Below, piece after piece: positions 55,114-64,000 of a DNA stretch of 64,000 nt (position 1 is its first letter; the number at the start of each line of letters is the position of its first letter). The position numbers were made by a program, and so were the translations under genes. The stretch covers positions 186,001 to 250,000 of the forward strand of contig NZ_JALJXP010000012.1 of the NCBI RefSeq assembly GCF_024170165.1, written 5' to 3'. The stretch comes from Pseudomonas nitroreducens. Its GTDB lineage: Bacteria; Pseudomonadota; Gammaproteobacteria; Pseudomonadales; Pseudomonadaceae. The notes beneath the pieces are model-generated. The model saw nothing but the letters and a program-made list of their open reading frames with translations, ran no database searches and was not told the DNA's origin.

Positions 55114-55539
55114 TCAACGCTCCAGCGGCACCACCGCCATGGTCAGCCGCGAGATGCAGCTCGGCTTGCCGTCATCCCCGTGCAGGCGGATCTCCCAGAC
55201 GTGGGTCGAGCGACCGATATGCACCGCCTTCGCCACCGCCGTCACCCGCCCGCTGCGCAGGCCGCGCAGGTGGTTGGCGTTCACTTCCAGGCCCACGCAG
55301 TAGTACTGGCTGTTGTCCAGGCACAGGTAGCTGGCGGTGGAGCCGACGGTTTCCGCCAGCACCACCGAGGCGCCGCCATGCAGCAGGCCGTAGGGCTGAT
55401 GGGTACGCGAATCCACCACCATGCTGGCGGTCAGCGAGTCGTCGTCGAACGCCTCGAAGCGGATGTCGAGCACTTCACCGATGGTGTTCTTCAGGTTCGC
55501 GTTGAGCTTTTCCAGGTCGGGCTGGGTGCGCCAGGTCAT
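55114..55539 (-). CDS. Hotdog-fold thioesterase (PaaI/YbdB-like)
   Basis: A 141-residue hotdog thioesterase. The helix segment QPYGLLHGGASVVLAETVGS carries the HGG motif and catalytic acid of the ComA2/PaaI/EntH type, and GLEVNANHLRGLRSGRVTAV is the adjacent strand. It begins 16 bp after the acyl-CoA synthetase stop on the same strand, so a ligase and a hydrolase for acyl-CoA share one message. ATG at 55539 gives the standard MTWRTQPDLEKLN start. Confidence 0.92.
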   Translation of the reverse strand: MTWRTQPDLEKLNANLKNTIGEVLDIRFEAFDDDSLTASMVVDSRTHQPYGLLHGGASVVLAETVGSTASYLCLDNSQYYCVGLEVNANHLRGLRSGRVTAVAKAVHIGRSTHVWEIRLHGDDGKPSCISRLTMAVVPLER

Positions 55540-55555
55540 TCGGGTTTCCTTGTCG

Positions 55556-57223
55556 TCAGTCGTGCCATTGCACCGCCTCGCGGCGCTCCGCCCATTCATT
55601 GAAGCGCTTGCCGTAGGTCCCTTCCACCACGTTGCGCTTGATCTTCAGGGTCGGTGTGAGGAAGCCGTTGTCCACGGTCCAGACATCCTTGACCAGCACC
55701 AGCCCAGCCAGGCGCTCGTGCTTGTCCAGCGCGTCGTTCACCTCCGTGAGCAGCGCCTGCAGGCTTTGCTCCAGCTGGCTGCGCGAGCCGTTGGCGGCTT
55801 CCTGGCGGCCCACTTCGGACAGCACGCAAAGGCCCAGCGGGGCGATCAGGCCGTCGCCGACCACGCAGATCTGCTCGATCCGCGAGTGCACGGCCAGGCG
55901 GTTCTCGATGGGCGCCGGGGCGACGTACTTGCCCTTGGCGGTCTTGAAGATTTCCTTGATGCGGCCGGTCAGGCGCAGGTGGCCTTCGGCGTCCTGCTCG
56001 CCCTTGTCGCCGGTGCGCAGGAAGCCGTCCTCGGTGATGGTCTCGGCGGTGCGTTCCGGGTCCTTGAAGTAGCCGACCATGGTCGCGCCGCTGCGTACCT
56101 GTACCTCGCCTTCGTCGCTGATGCGCACTTCCACGCCGGGGCTGTTGCGGCCGATCCAGCCGACCCGCTGCTCGCCCGGCCGGCACACGTGGGAGTAACC
56201 GCAGTTCTCGGTCATGCCGTAGACCTCGAGCACATTCAGGCCCAGGCGCTGATACCAGTTCAGCAGCGCCTCGGGCACCGGCGCCGCCCCGCACAGGGCG
56301 AAGCGCACAGCGTCCAGGCCGAGGCCGGCGAGCACTTTGCGTCCGACCATGCGGCCAATGATCGGCAGACGCAGCAGGCGGTCGAGCTTCTGCGCCGGCA
56401 TCTGCGCGTAGACGCCCATCTGGAACTTGGTCCAGATACGCGGCACGCCGAAGAACACCGTGGGCCGCGCGCGGCGCATGTCGGCGACGAAGGTGTCCAG
56501 GCTCTCGGCGAAGAAGATCGTCTGCCCGGCGTAGATCGACGCCATCTGCACGAACATGCGCTCGGCCACGTGGCACAGCGGCAGGTAGGACAGCAGGCGG
56601 TCCTCCTCGCCGACGCCAAACAGGTCGATGGCATGGCTGGCGGCGAAGGCGAAGTTGCCGAAGGTGTGCATCACGCCCTTGGGCGTACCGGTGGTGCCGG
56701 AGGTGTAGATCAGGGTCGCCAGGGTGGCGGCGTCCGGACGCGGATCGTCGCTGATCGGCGTCTGCTGCTGCAGATCGCTCCACTGCTGGTCGAAGCGGCC
56801 CTCGGGGTGCAGCGGCAGCGCGACGGTGGGCACACCTTCGGGAATGCCGCCCGCCATCGCCGGCCAGTCGTCCAGCTTGCCGATGAAGGCCACCCGCGCT
56901 TCGGAGTGGGTCATCACCTGGCGCACGGAGTCGGCGCTGAGGTTGGGATACAGCGGCACCGAGACGTGGCCGGCCATCCAGATGGCGATGTCGGCGACTA
57001 TCCAGTGCGCGCAGTTCTTCGAAATGATCGCCACCCGGCTGCCTTCGGGCAGGTCCAGGCTGCGCAGCCAGGCGGCGGCGCGGCGGGCCTGCTCACCCAC
57101 TTCGCCCCAGCTCAGGGTCTGCACTTCGCCGCCGGTCAGCGGTTGCACCAGGTAGCGTTTGTTCGGGTGGCTCTTCTCGCGCTGATAGAACAGGTCGAGT
57201 GGTAATCGGACTGCTTTAACCAC
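55556..57223 (-). CDS. Long-chain acyl-CoA synthetase-like AMP-binding protein
   Basis: A 555-residue adenylate-forming enzyme. The P-loop is LIYTSGTTGTPKGVMHTF, followed by LSYLPLCHVAERMF; VYGMTENCGY, FLRTGDKGEQDAEGHLRLTG and the ending DNGFLTPTLKIKRN complete the ANL motifs A3-A10. The pattern resembles bubblegum-type fatty acyl-CoA synthetases. The catalytic Lys is in PTLKIKR. A perfect palindrome lies 56 bp before its start. Exact acyl chain preference is unknown. Confidence 0.92.
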   Translation of the reverse strand: MVKAVRLPLDLFYQREKSHPNKRYLVQPLTGGEVQTLSWGEVGEQARRAAAWLRSLDLPEGSRVAIISKNCAHWIVADIAIWMAGHVSVPLYPNLSADSVRQVMTHSEARVAFIGKLDDWPAMAGGIPEGVPTVALPLHPEGRFDQQWSDLQQQTPISDDPRPDAATLATLIYTSGTTGTPKGVMHTFGNFAFAASHAIDLFGVGEEDRLLSYLPLCHVAERMFVQMASIYAGQTIFFAESLDTFVADMRRARPTVFFGVPRIWTKFQMGVYAQMPAQKLDRLLRLPIIGRMVGRKVLAGLGLDAVRFALCGAAPVPEALLNWYQRLGLNVLEVYGMTENCGYSHVCRPGEQRVGWIGRNSPGVEVRISDEGEVQVRSGATMVGYFKDPERTAETITEDGFLRTGDKGEQDAEGHLRLTGRIKEIFKTAKGKYVAPAPIENRLAVHSRIEQICVVGDGLIAPLGLCVLSEVGRQEAANGSRSQLEQSLQALLTEVNDALDKHERLAGLVLVKDVWTVDNGFLTPTLKIKRNVVEGTYGKRFNEWAERREAVQWHD

Positions 57224-57613
57224 GTGCCCCTCCTTTGTTTTTTTTGTCAGAGGTGTAGCTCAGGGATATAGCGATGGATCAACCAAGCACTTGCTTGGTT
57301 GAATATTCCATGCAGCGCAGCGGCAGACAAGGCTGCTCTTGTGAACTTTTGTAGGATTTAGCCGAAGGATGGGCACCAGCCGCTCTGCGACGGGCCTCGC
57401 GCGGAAACATTCGGGCACGAATTGATCGGGGCGGAGGAAGAGCCCCCCTCCCTAGCCCTCTCCCGCAAGCGGGAGAGGGGACTGTTGGGCAGCAGGAGAA
57501 ACCACGGCATCAGCCGGCGCGGGCGGCTCCCTCGCCCTTCGGAGCGGGGCGCGCAGCCAGGGCTGGGGAGAGGGAAAGCCCCGGCACAGAACGTCCGGGA
57601 GCTTTCAGCACAA
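57224..57613. other. Control region with palindrome and family C repeat
   Basis: 390 bp without a gene. Near the synthetase gene is a T-rich stretch (57234-57245) and the palindrome at 57279-57302. Family C elements lie at about 57444-57480 (CCCTCTCCCGCAAGCGGGAG) and near 57560-57575 (GGCTGGGGAGAGGG). Confidence 0.65.
57279..57302. promoter_or_regulatory. 24-bp palindromic operator candidate upstream of the acyl-CoA synthetase
   Basis: Perfect 11-bp arms TCAACCAAGCA and TGCTTGGTTGA around CT. The form fits a TetR-type operator. No TetR gene is adjacent, so the regulator would act from elsewhere. Confidence 0.6.
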
Positions 57614-58078
57614 TCAGGTATGCCGCGGATGGTGCAACGACACCAGCGTCATCAACCCCGCCACCGGCACCTCGCCTTCCAGCTCCGCCAGGGTGGCGGT
57701 GCTGAACGGCACGGCATCGCTGCGGCTGCCATGCACCAGCAGGCCGGCCAGCGCGCCCACCAGCGGCTGGTGGGTGACCAGCAGCAGGTTCTGCTCGTTG
57801 CGGCCGTCGAGGAAGCGCAGCACGTCCTTCGGGTCGTCGTCCGGCGTCAGCCAGGGTGCGGTGCCGACCGAGCCCTCGAAGGCCAACGCCTCGCGGACCA
57901 GTTCGGCGGTCTCCTGCGCGCGCACGTAAGGGCTGGCGAGAATGCCATCCAGCGGCTGGCCGGCGAGCTGGGCGGCGCTCTTCAGCACCTCCTTGATGCC
58001 GTGGGCCGTCAGCCGGCGCTCGGAATCGCGGCGGGCCTGGGGCTCGGCTTCACCGTGGCGCAGCAGCCAGAGCTTCAA
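57614..58078 (-). CDS. sixA: Phosphohistidine phosphatase
   Basis: A 154-residue histidine phosphatase of the SixA type. The catalytic RHG is at the start (MKLWLLRHGEAEP), the second Arg in SPYVRAQETAELV and the second His in LLLVTHQPLVG. SixA removes phosphate from histidines of phosphotransfer proteins. Its ATG overlaps the DUF4389 stop by 4 bp. Third gene in gpsA-DUF4389-sixA. Confidence 0.9.
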   Translation of the reverse strand: MKLWLLRHGEAEPQARRDSERRLTAHGIKEVLKSAAQLAGQPLDGILASPYVRAQETAELVREALAFEGSVGTAPWLTPDDDPKDVLRFLDGRNEQNLLLVTHQPLVGALAGLLVHGSRSDAVPFSTATLAELEGEVPVAGLMTLVSLHHPRHT

Positions 58079-58431
58079 AGCTTGGGCTCCTCGTCGCGCA
58101 CCGGATGCGGCGCGGGCGGCACGTCGTGTGGGGCCTCGCCTTCCGGGGAATGGGCGGTGGGCCAGTCGGAGAACGGCCAGGGCTTCTCTTCGGTCTGGAA
58201 GGTGCCGAAGTGGCCGATCTGCGCGAAGTACTGGCTCAGGCTGTCGCCGAAACCCATCAGGCTGCCGCTGGGCGCGCCATAGATGATGCGGTAGATCAGC
58301 TGGATGACCACCACGGCGCCGAGGATCATCTCGGCGACGAACCAGACCAGCGCGAAGAGCAGCATCCAGACGACGCGCAGGACCAGGGATTCCTTCTCTA
58401 GACGGTCAGCGGGCTGACGTTCAGCGGACAT
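58075..58431 (-). CDS. DUF4389 membrane protein
   Basis: A 118-residue protein with a hydrophobic hairpin (about residues 17-50, VVWMLLFALVWFVAEMILGA) and the conserved YGAPSGSLMGFGDSLSQYFA stretch, followed by a polar Pro-rich tail. This is the DUF4389 family, of unknown function. It lies 13 bp after gpsA and overlaps sixA by 4 bp, so it is part of their operon. Confidence 0.88.
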   Translation of the reverse strand: MSAERQPADRLEKESLVLRVVWMLLFALVWFVAEMILGAVVVIQLIYRIIYGAPSGSLMGFGDSLSQYFAQIGHFGTFQTEEKPWPFSDWPTAHSPEGEAPHDVPPAPHPVRDEEPKL

Positions 58432-58444
58432 GGTTGATACCTCC

Positions 58445-59467
58445 TCAGAAACCGGTGGTGGGAATGAAGTCGACGTCGGTCTTCGGCTCGCCGCTCATCA
58501 GTGCACCGATGACCTGTTCCAGGGTACGACCGCCGAACAGGATGGCATTCAGGCCGGCCACCAGCGGCATGTAGACCTGCAGCTCGTCGGCCTTGGCCTT
58601 GAGCACCTTGAGGGTGTTCACGCCCTCGGCGGTCTCGCCCATGCGCGCCACGGCGTCTTCCAGGGTCAGGCCTTCGCCCAGGGCGAAACCCACCTGATAG
58701 TTACGGCTCTTGGGTGACGAACAGGTGACGATCAGGTCGCCCACACCGGCCAGGCCGAGGAAGGTCATGGGGTTGGCGCCGAGCTTGACCGCAAAGCGGG
58801 TCATCTCCGCCAAAGCGCGGGTGATCAGCATGCCCTTGGTGTTCTCGCCCATGCCCAGCGCGGCGGCCATGCCGGCAATGATGGCGTAGACGTTCTTCAA
58901 CGCGCCGCCCAGTTCGACGCCGAAGCGGTCGCCACTGGCGTAGACGCGGAAGGTGCGGCCGTGCAGCGCATCCTGCACCTGGGCGCAGAGGTCTTCGTCC
59001 TCGCTGGCGACCACGGTGGCGGTCAGCTCATGCTCGGCGATCTCCCGCGCCAGGTTCGGGCCGGAGATCACCGCGATGCGGGATTTCGGCGCGATCTCTT
59101 CGAGCACCTGGCTCATCAGCTTGAAGCTCTGCGCCTCGATGCCCTTGGTCAGGCTGACCAGCATCTTGCCCGCCAGCTCCTCGCTGCGGCCGTCGAGCAC
59201 CTTGCGCAAGGCACTGGAAGGCACGGCGACGAAGATCATCTCGCAATCGGCCAGGGTCGCGGCGAGGTCCGTGGTCGGCTCCACGCCGTCATGGATGCGC
59301 ACGCCCTTGAGGTAGTTGGGATTTTCGCGGCGGGTACGGATCGCCTCGGCCTGTTCCTCGTCGCGCATCCACTGGCGAACGCGCTGTCCGTTTTCTGCCA
59401 GCAGGTTGGCGAAGGCGGTGCCGAAACTGCCACCACCGAGGACGGCGATCGGTTGCTGCTGTGTCAT
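58445..59467 (-). CDS. gpsA: Glycerol-3-phosphate dehydrogenase [NAD(P)+]
   Basis: A 340-residue enzyme that makes sn-glycerol-3-phosphate from dihydroxyacetone phosphate for phospholipid synthesis. The cofactor motif is [43 protein letters not shown], the catalytic Lys region [20 protein letters not shown] and [14 protein letters not shown] are all present. First gene of gpsA-DUF4389-sixA. Confidence 0.97.
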   Translation of the reverse strand: MTQQQPIAVLGGGSFGTAFANLLAENGQRVRQWMRDEEQAEAIRTRRENPNYLKGVRIHDGVEPTTDLAATLADCEMIFVAVPSSALRKVLDGRSEELAGKMLVSLTKGIEAQSFKLMSQVLEEIAPKSRIAVISGPNLAREIAEHELTATVVASEDEDLCAQVQDALHGRTFRVYASGDRFGVELGGALKNVYAIIAGMAAALGMGENTKGMLITRALAEMTRFAVKLGANPMTFLGLAGVGDLIVTCSSPKSRNYQVGFALGEGLTLEDAVARMGETAEGVNTLKVLKAKADELQVYMPLVAGLNAILFGGRTLEQVIGALMSGEPKTDVDFIPTTGF

Positions 59468-59649
59468 GTCTGTTCCATTGGTGACCGCTTAGGGGCGGCG
59501 ATTGGGGCATTATAAGGCCGCATCGGCGACCGGCCAGTCCGGATCGCAGGACTGGCAATCAGCGCTGCCTCGTTTAACATCCGTCCTGTGGAAAACGTCT
59601 AGCCGTAGACTTCGACCGATCCCATAAGAACCGAGAACAAGGCCGTTCC

Positions 59650-61758
59650 GTGCATCGTCCCGTCCGCGCTCCCCTGCCGCTGTCCCTGCTTGCCGCCTTG
59701 CTGGCGAGCGAGGCCGTGGCGAGCGACCTGTTCGTGGACAGTCTCGACGTCCCTGAAGTTCTGACCGCGACGCGGCTCAAACAGTCCCCTGCCGAAGTCC
59801 CCGGCAGCATGACGGTGCTCGACCGCGACCTGATCAAGGCTTCCGGCGCCCGCGACATTCCCGAGCTGATGCGCCTGGTGCCGGGCATGATGGTCGGCTA
59901 CCTGTCGGGCAACCAGGCGACGGTGAACTACCACGGCACCAACGTCACCGAGGCGCGGCGCCTGCAGGTGCTGGTGGACGGCCGTTCGGTGTACCGCCCG
60001 GGCCTGGCCACGGTGGACTGGAGCGACATCCCGGTGGCCATCGAGGACATCGACCGCATCGAGGCCTTCCGCGGCCCCAACGCCGTGAGCTACGGCGCCA
60101 ACGCGCTGATGGGCGTGATCAACATCCTCACCCGCCACCCCGCCGACAGCCAGGGCACGCGGCTGAAGTACACCGCCGGGCAGAACGGCGTGCGCGACTG
60201 GTACGCCAGCCAGGGCATCCATGACCGCTCCGGCGACTACCGGCTGTCACTCTCCGGACAGGAAGACGACGGCTTCGACCACGACCAGTTCGACCGCGAC
60301 TACCGTGACGGCCGCCGCCTGAGCCGCTTCAACCTGGTCGCCAGCCACAACCTCGACCTGCGCAACAGCCTGGACTGGCAGCTCGCCGCAAAGGAAGGCA
60401 GCAACCAGCGCCCCTACGACTACGAGCCGATCTTCGGCAACATCGCCGCCGGCGACGACAACTCCGACCTGACCGCCCGCGACTACGCCGGCTCGATGCG
60501 CTGGACCTTCGACATCAACCCCGAACACAGCCTCTACGTGCAGGGCTACGCCGAGCACTGGGAGCGCCTGCAGGACTTCGGTGCGTGCGAAGCGCAGATC
60601 GCCTTCAGCCCGCAGCTCGCGCAGCTGTGGAACCTGGACCCGAAGTACGTGCAGAGCTTCGCCGACACGCTTCCACGCATTCCCCGTGGCACGGCGCAGG
60701 AACAGGCGCTGGCCCGGCAGGTGGTCCAGCAACTGGCCGCCGGCGCCTACCTGCCGGTCTGCGGGCAGGTGAACCAGAACATCCGCGAAACCCGCTACGA
60801 CCTCGAAGTCCAGGACACCCTGAGCCTCGCCGACGGCGTGCGGCTGGTCAGCGGCATGAGCTACCGCCATGACCAGGCCACCTCGGAAACCTACTTCGAC
60901 GGCACGGTGAACAACGACATCTGGCGCCTGTTCGGCCAGCTGGAATGGCACCTGACGCCACACTGGCTGCTGCAGGGCGGCGCGATGGCGGAGGACGACC
61001 AACTGTCCGGCAGCTCGATCAGCCCGCGCATCGCCCTCAACTACCTGATCACCCCGCGCCACAGCCTGCGTGCGGTGTACTCCGAGGCCGTGCGTTCGCC
61101 GGACATGTACGAGAACGACGTGAACTGGAGCTACCGGGTGCGCAACCTCTCGACCCCGGTCTACGGCCAGTCCAGCGCCTACTACTTTGCTCGCGCCCAC
61201 GGCCCCGGCGACCTCGACCAGGAGCGCATGCGCTCGCGGGAGGTCGGCTACAACGGCCAGTTCGACGAACTCGGGCTCGCACTCGACATCAAAGCCTACT
61301 ACGACGAAATCCACGGGCTGATCAGCGATCCCTTGAAGGTCTCCGACTTCGAACCGACCAACGACAACGAAATCCGCTTCAGCGGTGCCGAGACCCAACT
61401 CGACTGGCGCCTGACGCGGCAGGATCGCGTGCGCCTGACCTACGCCTACGTCGACTACGACGCCAGCAGCCGCTATGACCAGCGCCTCACCGCACGCAAC
61501 AGCGGCTCGGCCGGCTGGATGCGCGACTGGGGGCGCGGCTGGTCGAGCTCGGTCTTCTACTACGGTGACGATGCGCTGAACGAGCACCGCTTCGAGCGCG
61601 TCGACCTGCGCGTGGCCAAGCGCATTCCCCTGGGCCGCACCGCACTGGAACTGGCCGGCGTTCTGCAACAGCGGCTGGACGACGAGCCGCTGACCTGGCC
61701 GGAAAACCGCTACGACAGCCGCCACCTGCTCTACTTCAGCGCCGAGGTGGACTTCTAG
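59650..61758 (+). CDS. TonB-dependent outer membrane receptor
   Basis: A 702-residue receptor. Signal peptide about residues 1-24 (ending SEAVAS); the plug (about 35-150) begins with PEVLTATRLKQSPAEVPGSM, whose PEVLTATR may be the TonB box, and contains IPELMRLVPGMMVGY and VDWSDIPVAIEDIDRIEAFR. The barrel ends in SRHLLYFSAEVDF with terminal Phe. There is no STN signalling domain. The start is GTG with a weak Shine-Dalgarno. It is followed after 1 bp by the binding protein gene and then a sensor kinase. No siderophore or metal gene nearby; the ligand is unknown. Confidence 0.9.
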   Translation: MHRPVRAPLPLSLLAALLASEAVASDLFVDSLDVPEVLTATRLKQSPAEVPGSMTVLDRDLIKASGARDIPELMRLVPGMMVGYLSGNQATVNYHGTNVTEARRLQVLVDGRSVYRPGLATVDWSDIPVAIEDIDRIEAFRGPNAVSYGANALMGVINILTRHPADSQGTRLKYTAGQNGVRDWYASQGIHDRSGDYRLSLSGQEDDGFDHDQFDRDYRDGRRLSRFNLVASHNLDLRNSLDWQLAAKEGSNQRPYDYEPIFGNIAAGDDNSDLTARDYAGSMRWTFDINPEHSLYVQGYAEHWERLQDFGACEAQIAFSPQLAQLWNLDPKYVQSFADTLPRIPRGTAQEQALARQVVQQLAAGAYLPVCGQVNQNIRETRYDLEVQDTLSLADGVRLVSGMSYRHDQATSETYFDGTVNNDIWRLFGQLEWHLTPHWLLQGGAMAEDDQLSGSSISPRIALNYLITPRHSLRAVYSEAVRSPDMYENDVNWSYRVRNLSTPVYGQSSAYYFARAHGPGDLDQERMRSREVGYNGQFDELGLALDIKAYYDEIHGLISDPLKVSDFEPTNDNEIRFSGAETQLDWRLTRQDRVRLTYAYVDYDASSRYDQRLTARNSGSAGWMRDWGRGWSSSVFYYGDDALNEHRFERVDLRVAKRIPLGRTALELAGVLQQRLDDEPLTWPENRYDSRHLLYFSAEVDF

Positions 61759-61759
61759 C

Positions 61760-62680
61760 ATGTCTGCCCGCCGCTCATGGACGAGCCCCGGAATCCTCCT
61801 CAGCGCCCTGCTCCTCGGGCTGGCCTGGCTGTTCGCGCTGCCGGCCCAGGCCCGCGACATACTGCTGGTCAGCACGGAACAGAGTCCTGCGCTGCAGGAC
61901 TTCGCCGAGGCCCTGACGCAACGTCGCCCGCATGACCAGGTGCGCCTGGAGTCCCCGGAAAACCTGCCGCCCGCCGCCAAGCTGGATGGCGAGACCCGCC
62001 TGCTGCTGCTCGGCAGTGGCGCGCTGAACTGGCGTCTGGCCAGCCACGACGCGCCGCCGGCGCTGACCCTGCTGGTCAGCCGCGTCGAAGCCCGACAGGT
62101 GCTGGGCGAGCGCGAACCGCCTCACCTCAGCCTGCTGTGGAGCGACCCGCCACCGGCACGCCAGTTGCAACTGGCGCTGCAACTCAGCCCACGCCCGCAA
62201 CGCATCGGCGTGCTGGTCGGCCCCAGCAGCGAATTCCTCCTGGAAGAGCTTCAGCGCACCGCCGAACAGCTCGGCGTCGAACTGGTCAGCGAGCTGCAGA
62301 CCCGCGCCGAAGACAGCCGCCCGCTGCGAGAACTGCTCGGTCGCAGTGACCTGTTGCTCGGGTTGGACGACAAACAGCTTTATAACGCACAGACCATCAA
62401 GGGCATCCTCCTCAGCGCCTACGCCGAGAACCGGGCGCTGATCGGCCCGACCGCCGCCTTCGTCAAGGCCGGCAGCCTGGCCAGCAGCTACAGCGACCAG
62501 AGCGACTGGCTGGAGACCCTCGACACCCTGCTCGACGAGCCGGCGGAGCAATGGCCCCGCAGCCTCTACCCCGAACGCTTCAAGGTGCAGAGCAACCGCC
62601 AGGTGGCGCGCTCGCTCGGCATCGACCTGCAAGGCGACGCGGAACTCGCGCAGCGCCTGGCCGAAGGAGAGAAACCATGA
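61760..62680 (+). CDS. Periplasmic ABC substrate-binding-like protein
   Basis: A 306-residue exported protein with signal peptide ending ALPAQA (about residue 31). The fold pattern [60 protein letters not shown] and [20 protein letters not shown] matches the ABC_sub_bind family of periplasmic binding proteins. No permease or ATPase gene is present in this operon. It starts 1 bp after the receptor stop and its TGA overlaps the kinase ATG (ATGA), so it is probably a sensory binding protein for the kinase. Confidence 0.85.
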   Translation: MSARRSWTSPGILLSALLLGLAWLFALPAQARDILLVSTEQSPALQDFAEALTQRRPHDQVRLESPENLPPAAKLDGETRLLLLGSGALNWRLASHDAPPALTLLVSRVEARQVLGEREPPHLSLLWSDPPPARQLQLALQLSPRPQRIGVLVGPSSEFLLEELQRTAEQLGVELVSELQTRAEDSRPLRELLGRSDLLLGLDDKQLYNAQTIKGILLSAYAENRALIGPTAAFVKAGSLASSYSDQSDWLETLDTLLDEPAEQWPRSLYPERFKVQSNRQVARSLGIDLQGDAELAQRLAEGEKP

Positions 62681-64000
62681 GTTCCCGCAAGAGCTGGAAC
62701 ATCCAGACGCGCATGCTGGCCATCAGCCTCGGCCCGGCGCTGCTGCTCACCGTGCTGCTGACCGGTTACTTCACCTACTCGCGTCTGCAGGACCTGCGCC
62801 TGGAGTCCAACCACACCGGCCAGCTGATCGCCAACCAGCTCGCCCCGGCGGCGGAGTACGGGGTGATCTCCGGCAACCTGCCCGTACTGCAGAGCCTGCT
62901 GCGGGCGACGCTGAGCACCGCCCACGTGCGCTTCATCGAAGTGCGCGACCGCGGCGACAACATCCTCGTCTACGTCGAGCACGCCGCCGATCCCGCGCAG
63001 GCCAGCACCAAGGTGGAAATCTTCCACGCCTCGATCCAGCGCGAGAATATCGCCCTCAACGAGGGCGAGCTGGGTGCCTCCAACGACATGCTGCCGGCCG
63101 CCGCACCGCCTTCGGGCGACTACCTCGGCCGCGTGGTGGTCGGCATGGCCAGCGACGCCTTCAGTCAACGGCAGCAGGAAATCCTCCTCAAGGCCAGCCT
63201 GCTCGCGCTGTTCGCGCTGATCCTCACCTACCTGCTGGCGCGCCGCCTCGCCCGCCGCCTGGCCGCGCCGATCCGCACCATGGGCCGCGCCGTGCAGGCG
63301 ATCCAGACCGGCGACTACCACACCACCCTGCCGGTGCCGGATGACGGCGAAGTCGGCGACCTGGCGCGGCACATCAACAACCTCGCCCGCGGCCTGCAGC
63401 AGGCCAGCCTCGAGCAGGAACGCAGCATCGCCCAACTGGTGGCGGCGCGGGAGGAAGCCGAAGAGGCCAACCGCGCCAAATCCGATTTCCTGGCGATGAT
63501 GAGCCACGAGCTGCGCACCCCGATGAACGGTGTGCTGGGCATGCTGCAGTTGCTGGAAACCACCGAGCTGAACCAGGAGCAGGCCGAGTACAGCGCGCTG
63601 GCCACCGAATCCACCGAGCACCTGCTCAAGGTGATCAACGACATCCTCGACTTCTCCCGCGTCGAACGCGGCGCCCTGGAACTGGAGCGCATCCCGTTCA
63701 ACCTGCTGGAATTGATCCAGAGCTCGATCCAGGTGTTCCAGCACAGCGCCCAGCAGCGCGGCCTGGAACTGGAAATGAACGTGCAGGACGGCCTCGACAA
63801 CCTCGAAGTGCAGGGCGACCCGACGCGCATCCGGCAGATCCTGGTCAACCTGCTGGGCAACGCCCTGAAGTTCACCGAAGAAGGCGGCGTACGCCTGGAA
63901 GCCAGCTGGCAGGCGCTGGACGACGAAGTGCTGTGGCTCAGCTGCTCGGTGCAGGACAGCGGCATCGGCATCTCCCGCGAGCGCCTGGAGCACATGTTCG
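62677..64000 (+). CDS. Hybrid sensor histidine kinase (PA1611-like), 5' part
   Basis: First 441 codons of a kinase cut by the window end. TM1 is residues 13-35, a periplasmic domain follows (36-165, with [19 protein letters not shown]), TM2 about 170-188, HAMP 190-245, a helix, and HisKA with [15 protein letters not shown] (phospho-acceptor His277); the ATPase domain begins with [20 protein letters not shown]. The start [20 protein letters not shown] recalls P. aeruginosa PA1611, a hybrid kinase that feeds the RetS/GacS-RsmY/Z pathway. Receiver and Hpt parts lie beyond the window. Coupled by ATGA to the binding protein gene. Confidence 0.9.
   Translation, partial: MSSRKSWNIQTRMLAISLGPALLLTVLLTGYFTYSRLQDLRLESNHTGQLIANQLAPAAEYGVISGNLPVLQSLLRATLSTAHVRFIEVRDRGDNILVYVEHAADPAQASTKVEIFHASIQRENIALNEGELGASNDMLPAAAPPSGDYLGRVVVGMASDAFSQRQQEILLKASLLALFALILTYLLARRLARRLAAPIRTMGRAVQAIQTGDYHTTLPVPDDGEVGDLARHINNLARGLQQASLEQERSIAQLVAAREEAEEANRAKSDFLAMMSHELRTPMNGVLGMLQLLETTELNQEQAEYSALATESTEHLLKVINDILDFSRVERGALELERIPFNLLELIQSSIQVFQHSAQQRGLELEMNVQDGLDNLEVQGDPTRIRQILVNLLGNALKFTEEGGVRLEASWQALDDEVLWLSCSVQDSGIGISRERLEHMF

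Overview
High-GC chromosomal DNA with Pseudomonas-style gene content and dense Pseudomonas-type intergenic repeats. From memory, the gene order follows the P. aeruginosa PAO1 block of about PA1686 down to PA1611 (mtnC/mtnD/mtnB, aroC, prmB, folE, selU/selD, kdp, gpsA, PA1611-type hybrid kinase). This suggests a pseudomonad of the P. aeruginosa/P. citronellolis/P. nitroreducens neighbourhood; the species cannot be fixed from the sequence alone. I see no tRNA, rRNA, transposase, integrase or CRISPR array.

Layout. 1-2.4 kb: two convergent alkylguanine-DNA methyltransferase genes, a TetR regulator divergent from a DHFR-like reductase across a 22-bp palindrome, and a small membrane protein. 2.4-5.7 kb: methionine salvage (mtnC, mtnD, mtnB) with an overlapping MFS transporter. 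5.7-14 kb: aroC, a secreted alpha/beta hydrolase, a tail-anchored unknown, prmB, an isochorismatase-like protein, an Smr protein, folE, a secreted double-Cache protein and a bacteriohemerythrin. 14-21 kb: GST and aminotransferase with a divergent MarR regulator, a membrane protein, LysE and BenE transporters and an AAA ATPase. 21-22 kb: a 99-aa unknown gene behind a structured leader that looks like a phage P4 CI / C4-type antisense RNA immunity module. 22-31 kb: bile-acid-type symporter, SDR, MDR oxidoreductase, SulP permease, HBM-type chemoreceptor, flavin reductase, lipoprotein and GFA-type zinc protein. 31-35 kb: selD-selU and a patatin. 35-44 kb: a full kdpFABC-kdpDE potassium system with repeats inserted between kdpB-kdpC and kdpC-kdpD. 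44-47 kb: a divergent response regulator, histidine kinase and EF-hand protein locus. 47-59.5 kb: GntR regulator with CynX-type transporter, AI-2E permease, DUF4892 protein, two hydrolases, AraC regulator with LysE exporter, acyl-CoA synthetase with thioesterase, sixA, DUF4389 and gpsA. 59.6-64 kb: a three-gene operon of TonB-dependent receptor, periplasmic binding protein and hybrid sensor kinase, cut by the window end.

Between genes lie several recurring palindromic families: A (GAGCGAGCTTGCTCGCGAA type), B (GCAGGAGCGCGCCATGCGCG type), C (CCCTCTCCCTGAAGGGAGAG type), D (GGCGCATAACGCG with GTTATCCGCC) and E (GTAGGATGG with GGTATCGC), plus one multi-hairpin element. The most interesting signals are the antisense-RNA-like module at 21.6-21.84 kb, the receptor/binding protein/kinase operon at the right edge, and the two-component/EF-hand locus. 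No tool was run; family names rest on motif recognition and memory of homologues.
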